The translations under genes and the position numbers were made by a program. Of a stretch of 64,000 bases of DNA, positions 60,624 through 64,000 are shown piece after piece. The stretch's first letter is position 1. Every line of letters begins with the position of its first letter. The DNA comes from Paenibacillus vini (GTDB taxonomy: Bacteria; Bacillota; Bacilli; Paenibacillales; Paenibacillaceae): positions 310,001 through 374,000 of the forward strand of contig NZ_BOSL01000001.1 of assembly GCF_018403325.1 (NCBI RefSeq), in the 5' to 3' direction. A model generated the notes under the pieces. That model had not been told where the DNA came from and ran no database searches. It saw only the letters and a list, made by a program, of their open reading frames with translations.

Positions 60624-61187
60624 TCAAGCCCGGCAGTAACAATTCAGCGTGTGATCGTTTACCATGCCGGAAGCCTGCATGAATGCATAGAGAATGGTGG
60701 AGCCGACGAATTTCATGCCTTTTTTCTTCAAAGCTTTGCTCATCGAATCGGAGATTGGGGTGGAGGCGGGCACGTCGGAAATCGACTCCCAGTGATTGAT
60801 GATCGGCGTACCGTCCACGAAGCTCCACAAATAGCCGCCAAAGCTGCCGTGCTCCCTGATAATATCGAAATATACCGAAGCATTGGTGATCACGCTTTGG
60901 ACCTTTAACCGGTTGCGGATAATTCCCGGATTTTGCAGTAACTCCTCCACTTTGTCCGGTCCGTATTTAACGATGATATGGGGGTCAAAATGGTCGAATG
61001 CCTCGCGGAAACTTTCACGTTTCTTCAAGATCGTGTACCAGCTCAGCCCCGCCTGCATTCCCTCCAGTGTGAGCAGTTCGAACAGCTTTTGATCGTCGTA
61101 AAGCGGTTTGCCCCATTCCTCGTCATGGTAGGCAATATATAGCGGGTCCGCGTTGACCCAGGCGCAACGAATCGCATTCTCCTTCAT
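60624..61187 (-). CDS. tag: DNA-3-methyladenine glycosylase I
   Basis: A 187-residue base-excision repair enzyme that removes 3-methyladenine. It has RCAWVNADPLYIAYHDEEWG at the N-terminus (Cys and His of the zinc site, catalytic Glu region), LFELLTLEGMQAGLSWYTIL, and HTLNCYCR near the C-terminus completing the zinc site. GGGAG lies upstream of the ATG. It is monocistronic between terminators. Confidence 0.96.
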   Translation of the reverse strand: MKENAIRCAWVNADPLYIAYHDEEWGKPLYDDQKLFELLTLEGMQAGLSWYTILKKRESFREAFDHFDPHIIVKYGPDKVEELLQNPGIIRNRLKVQSVITNASVYFDIIREHGSFGGYLWSFVDGTPIINHWESISDVPASTPISDSMSKALKKKGMKFVGSTILYAFMQASGMVNDHTLNCYCRA

Positions 61188-61286
61188 GGAATTTATATAC
61201 TCCCTTCGAACGTTTGTTTGTATAGGCTAATTCGTTCATCATACATGGAATCCGTAAAAAAGAAAATCCCATACCTTTCATTCCAT

Positions 61287-61342
61287 GCAAAAAAGGCCGG
61301 TCCGGCATCATTGTTAGATGACGAGGACCAGCCTTTTAAAAT
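61287..61342 (-). terminator. Terminator after threonine synthase
   Basis: On the minus strand AAAAGGCTGGTCC pairs with GGACCGGCCTTTTT around a 21-base loop, ending in T residues. Confidence 0.75.
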
Positions 61343-61353
61343 CGTGTCATCGA

Positions 61354-62745
61354 TTAAAAGAATTTCAGCAGTTCTTCCTTCACTGCGTCATTCGAGCCAT
61401 CGACGAGCTTTTGATGCTGCGGTTTGTCGAAGATCGCCTGAATTTGCGGCGGGAAGGTCTGTTCGATCTGGATCAGCTCGATCGCTTCATTGAACTTGGC
61501 CGGGTGAGCCGTCGCCAAGGCCACGGTGACTTCGCCCTTCGCGGTGAAGCGGCCTGCTGCGGCCACGCCGCAAGCGGTATGCGGGTCGAGCAGATAACCG
61601 AAGTCGTCGTGCACCTGTCCGATCGTGGCGAGGCAGTCGTCGTTCTCCACGCTGGCCGCGGTGAAATCACGCTGCACCTGGGTGAGCCGGTCGCCGGATA
61701 CGGTAATCCGACCCTCCTGGCGGAAGCTGTCCATTAGGGAGGCAACGGAGGCTGCGTCTTCCCCTTGCAGGTAATACAGGTAGCGCTCGAAGTTGCTGGC
61801 CACCTGAATATCCATCGACGGGCTGTAAGTCATATGGAATTCTCCAGGCTGGTAGATTCCCTCGTTTACGAACCGTTCCAGAATGTTATTCTCGTTAGTG
61901 GCGAGAATCAATTTGCTGACCGGGAGACCCATCTTTTTGGCAAGGAAGCCGGCGAAGATATCTCCGAAGTTGCCTGTTGGAACGCTGAAATTCACAGCAC
62001 CTGTTGCCGCGCCTTGGTTCGCGAGCTGGAAGTAAGCGTAGAAATAGTATACGGTTTGCGCCAGAATACGCGCGAAATTGATCGAGTTGATCGCCCGCAG
62101 ATGGTACTCCTGCTTGAACGCCACGTCCGCGAACAGTTCCTTGATGATACGCTGACAATCGTCAAAATTGCCTTCGACCGAAAGATTCAGCACATTGGCG
62201 TCATCCACCGTCGTCATTTGCAGCTCCTGCACCTTGCTGACCTTGCCGTTCGGATGCAGGATGCAAATTTTAATGCCCTCTTTGCCGCGGACTCCCTCGA
62301 TGGCCGAAGCTCCGGTATCTCCAGAGGTGGCGCCGAGAATATGGATGATGGAATTTTGTTTCCGGGAGATATACGAGTACAGGTTACCCAAAAACTGCAG
62401 AGCGATATCCTTAAAGGCAAACGTCGGTCCGTGGAACAATTCGAGAACATGCAAATTGTCCTTAACTTTGCGAAGAGGCGTTACCTCTTGGTCGCGGAAC
62501 GTAGCGTAGCTGTCATTTACAAGCTGCTTCAAATCTTCACGCGGAATTTCCCCGTCGATATAGAGCGAGAAAATTTCAAGAGCCAACTCCGGGTAGGAGA
62601 GCTGTTGCCACTGGGCCAGCGTGTCTTGCGATACTTGCGGGATATGCTTTGGAACGAGCAAACCGCCGTCGTCGGCCAGTCCCATCAGAACTGCTTCCAC
62701 GAAGCCGATTCCCGCCACTTTCCCCCTGGTGCTGATATATTCCAT
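61354..62745 (-). CDS. thrC: Threonine synthase
   Basis: A 463-residue PLP enzyme that converts O-phosphohomoserine to threonine. It belongs to the longer class: GPTFAFKDIALQFLG carries the PLP Lys112, and ATSGDTGASAIEG, NSINFARILAQTVYYFYAY and VPTGNFGDIFAGF follow. MEYISTRG at the N-terminus is typical. ATG 62745 was chosen because AAAGGGGATC precedes it; the longer frame adds seven residues without support. No T-box is seen upstream. Confidence 0.96.
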   Translation of the reverse strand: MEYISTRGKVAGIGFVEAVLMGLADDGGLLVPKHIPQVSQDTLAQWQQLSYPELALEIFSLYIDGEIPREDLKQLVNDSYATFRDQEVTPLRKVKDNLHVLELFHGPTFAFKDIALQFLGNLYSYISRKQNSIIHILGATSGDTGASAIEGVRGKEGIKICILHPNGKVSKVQELQMTTVDDANVLNLSVEGNFDDCQRIIKELFADVAFKQEYHLRAINSINFARILAQTVYYFYAYFQLANQGAATGAVNFSVPTGNFGDIFAGFLAKKMGLPVSKLILATNENNILERFVNEGIYQPGEFHMTYSPSMDIQVASNFERYLYYLQGEDAASVASLMDSFRQEGRITVSGDRLTQVQRDFTAASVENDDCLATIGQVHDDFGYLLDPHTACGVAAAGRFTAKGEVTVALATAHPAKFNEAIELIQIEQTFPPQIQAIFDKPQHQKLVDGSNDAVKEELLKFF

Positions 62746-62957
62746 AATGATCCCCTTTACATTCAACGATTTTCAATCATTGTAACAAAAAACGTACCGT
62801 TTCCCAACCGATTTTGCAGAAAAAACAGCAGCCGTCATGGCATAGACCGAAACTGGCCATTTTCAAACCGAAATATATAGTGAACGGCCAGGCGTTGATG
62901 GTACAATATACTCAGGTCTTTACAACTAAGTCACCTCAGAATCAGGAGAGATTGCCG

Positions 62958-64000
62958 ATGATTGCACACTATAGTCTGGTCTTTTTTTGTACCGTACTGC
63001 TAGCCGCATCGACCAATATGTTCCGTTTCAAACTGAATGACACGCTGAATAAATGGATTCTTATTATGGCAACGCTGGTTCTGGTCGAGGTGGAAGGGTA
63101 TTTGTTCGATTTCCAGCATACGAATTGGATGCTGCTTGTTTTCATAGGCATCTCGGTGCTGTGCTTCGGCATTCGCGGAGGCTTGATGAGCACGTTTGCC
63201 TCTTGGTTGATTCTGTTCGCTCAATGCAGCGTGCGGGAGCTTTCCATTTGGCCGACCTACATCTTATTTGCGACCGGTGTTTATTTGCTTATAAGGCACA
63301 TCAACCATTTGCGGAAAGAAGGCGATGATTGGCTCGGCAAGCTTACGGACAACTCGAGACAATTGAATGTATTCAAAGAGGTCAGCTTGTCCATGCAGCA
63401 AACGTTCAATCTGGACAAGCTGCTTCAGACGATATTAACGTCGGTGACAGCCGGTCACGGGCTCGGTTTCAACCGGGCGTTGATCATGCTCATGAATGAG
63501 CAGGGCACGAAGCTGCACGGCATCATGGGAACCGGACCTATGTCGGCCGAGGAAGGTTACGCGATCTGGGACCGGATTACGAAGCATAAGTACAAGCTCG
63601 TGGAGCTGATCGAGATCAAGGAGAAGGAGAAGTCTTCGGATCTAAAGCTGAACGAACGCGTGAAAAAGATAGAGATTCCGCTAGACAAGCCTAACTTTTT
63701 AACGAGAGTTCTGGAGAAAGGCGCCCCGCTTCATATTCAGGGAATTTCATCTGAGGAAAGCGATTCGACGCTGCAAATGTTCGCAAGGGAATTTAATATG
63801 GGTGAGATGGCGGTGTTCCCTTTAGTAAGCCAAGGGAATAAGGTCGGGGTGCTTCTGATCGACAATCCGGTCAATAAGAAGCCGATTACGGCAACCGATA
63901 TCGACAGCGTGCTTCCGCTTGCCAACCAAGCTGCGATTGCGATTCAGCAATCCCGGCTATACACGGCTTTGGAGGATATGGCGCTCAAAGACGGGTTGAC
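62958..64000 (+). CDS. Membrane GAF-GGDEF protein (diguanylate cyclase), truncated by window end
   Basis: The first 347 codons are present. Five hydrophobic segments lie within residues 1-115 (for example WMLLVFIGISVLCFGI), followed by a coiled linker and a GAF domain at about 140-330 (LDKLLQTILTSVTAGHGLGFNRALIMLMNEQ, AVFPLVSQGNKVGVLLIDN). The final residues LEDMALKDGLT match the entry to a GGDEF domain, which would lie beyond the edge. ATG 62958 follows AGGAGAG by 7 bases. It should make cyclic di-GMP in response to a GAF ligand; the catalytic motif is not visible. Confidence 0.75.
   Translation, partial: MIAHYSLVFFCTVLLAASTNMFRFKLNDTLNKWILIMATLVLVEVEGYLFDFQHTNWMLLVFIGISVLCFGIRGGLMSTFASWLILFAQCSVRELSIWPTYILFATGVYLLIRHINHLRKEGDDWLGKLTDNSRQLNVFKEVSLSMQQTFNLDKLLQTILTSVTAGHGLGFNRALIMLMNEQGTKLHGIMGTGPMSAEEGYAIWDRITKHKYKLVELIEIKEKEKSSDLKLNERVKKIEIPLDKPNFLTRVLEKGAPLHIQGISSEESDSTLQMFAREFNMGEMAVFPLVSQGNKVGVLLIDNPVNKKPITATDIDSVLPLANQAAIAIQQSRLYTALEDMALKDGL

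Noticed and set aside
61765-62880. A 371-codon plus-strand frame opposite threonine synthase
   Set aside because: It is a shadow of thrC; the composition follows the codon pattern of the opposite strand and no ribosome site precedes it.

Overview
The window looks like chromosome from a spore-forming, low-to-mid GC Gram-positive of the Paenibacillus type. The evidence is an alpha/beta-type small acid-soluble spore protein, a chitinase anchored by S-layer homology (SLH) domains, two LplB/YtcP/LipO-style sugar importers without their own ATPase, a membrane AraC regulator of the YesN type, and strong AGGAGG ribosome sites with many TTG or GTG starts. No rRNA, tRNA, CRISPR array, prophage or intact insertion sequence was found. 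The genus is an inference.

Layout. 1-3.0 kb: tail of a VTC-domain protein, a DUF4956 membrane protein and a Cthe_2159-like lipoprotein. 3.1-4.6 kb: SelO. 5.0-31.5 kb: a large carbohydrate-utilisation region. It holds two GntR/LacI-type regulators, a DUF1861 protein, a cytoplasmic AraC regulator, ABC importer 1 with a GH38 alpha-mannosidase, an SGNH esterase, an uncharacterised secreted protein and a TIM-barrel isomerase-like protein. It continues with a YesN-like regulator, ABC importer 2, two CE2-like esterases and a GH94 phosphorylase. The gene set suggests uptake and breakdown of acetylated, mannose-containing oligosaccharides, but no substrate can be proven from sequence.

31.5-35.1 kb: a lipoprotein, then an ECF42-type sigma factor with DGPF/YciI, VOC and DUF1801 proteins. 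Two promoters with the same TGTCGA-N17-CGTCGTA layout precede the YciI and VOC genes. 35.1-41.6 kb: a secreted GH18 chitinase with fibronectin III and SLH domains, an epimerase and an aldo/keto reductase. 41.8-45.4 kb: a glycerate module (GntP permease, glycerate kinase, CdaR regulator).

45.7-49.6 kb is the most intriguing segment. It is a four-gene operon pairing homologues of two chloroplast/cyanobacterial proteins of unclear function, Ycf46 (AAA ATPase) and Ycf35 (DUF1257, here apparently fused to DUF2997), with a radical-SAM activase-like protein and a membrane protein. The membrane protein and the ATPase end in the same short C-terminal tail, x-Ile-Asp-Phe.

49.6-56.6 kb: a nested repeat block, flavin and aldo/keto oxidoreductases, an MFS exporter with an HxlR regulator, a GNAT-like acyltransferase, and a MarR/quinone reductase pair with visible operators. 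56.7-58.0 kb: an AT-rich defence islet, an Abi_2 (AbiF-like) HEPN protein followed by a compact structured RNA with its own promoter and terminator. 58.0-64.0 kb: housekeeping and envelope genes (NlpC/P60 hydrolase, YpfJ metallopeptidase, SASP, Tag glycosylase, threonine synthase) and the start of a GAF-GGDEF membrane protein cut by the window edge.
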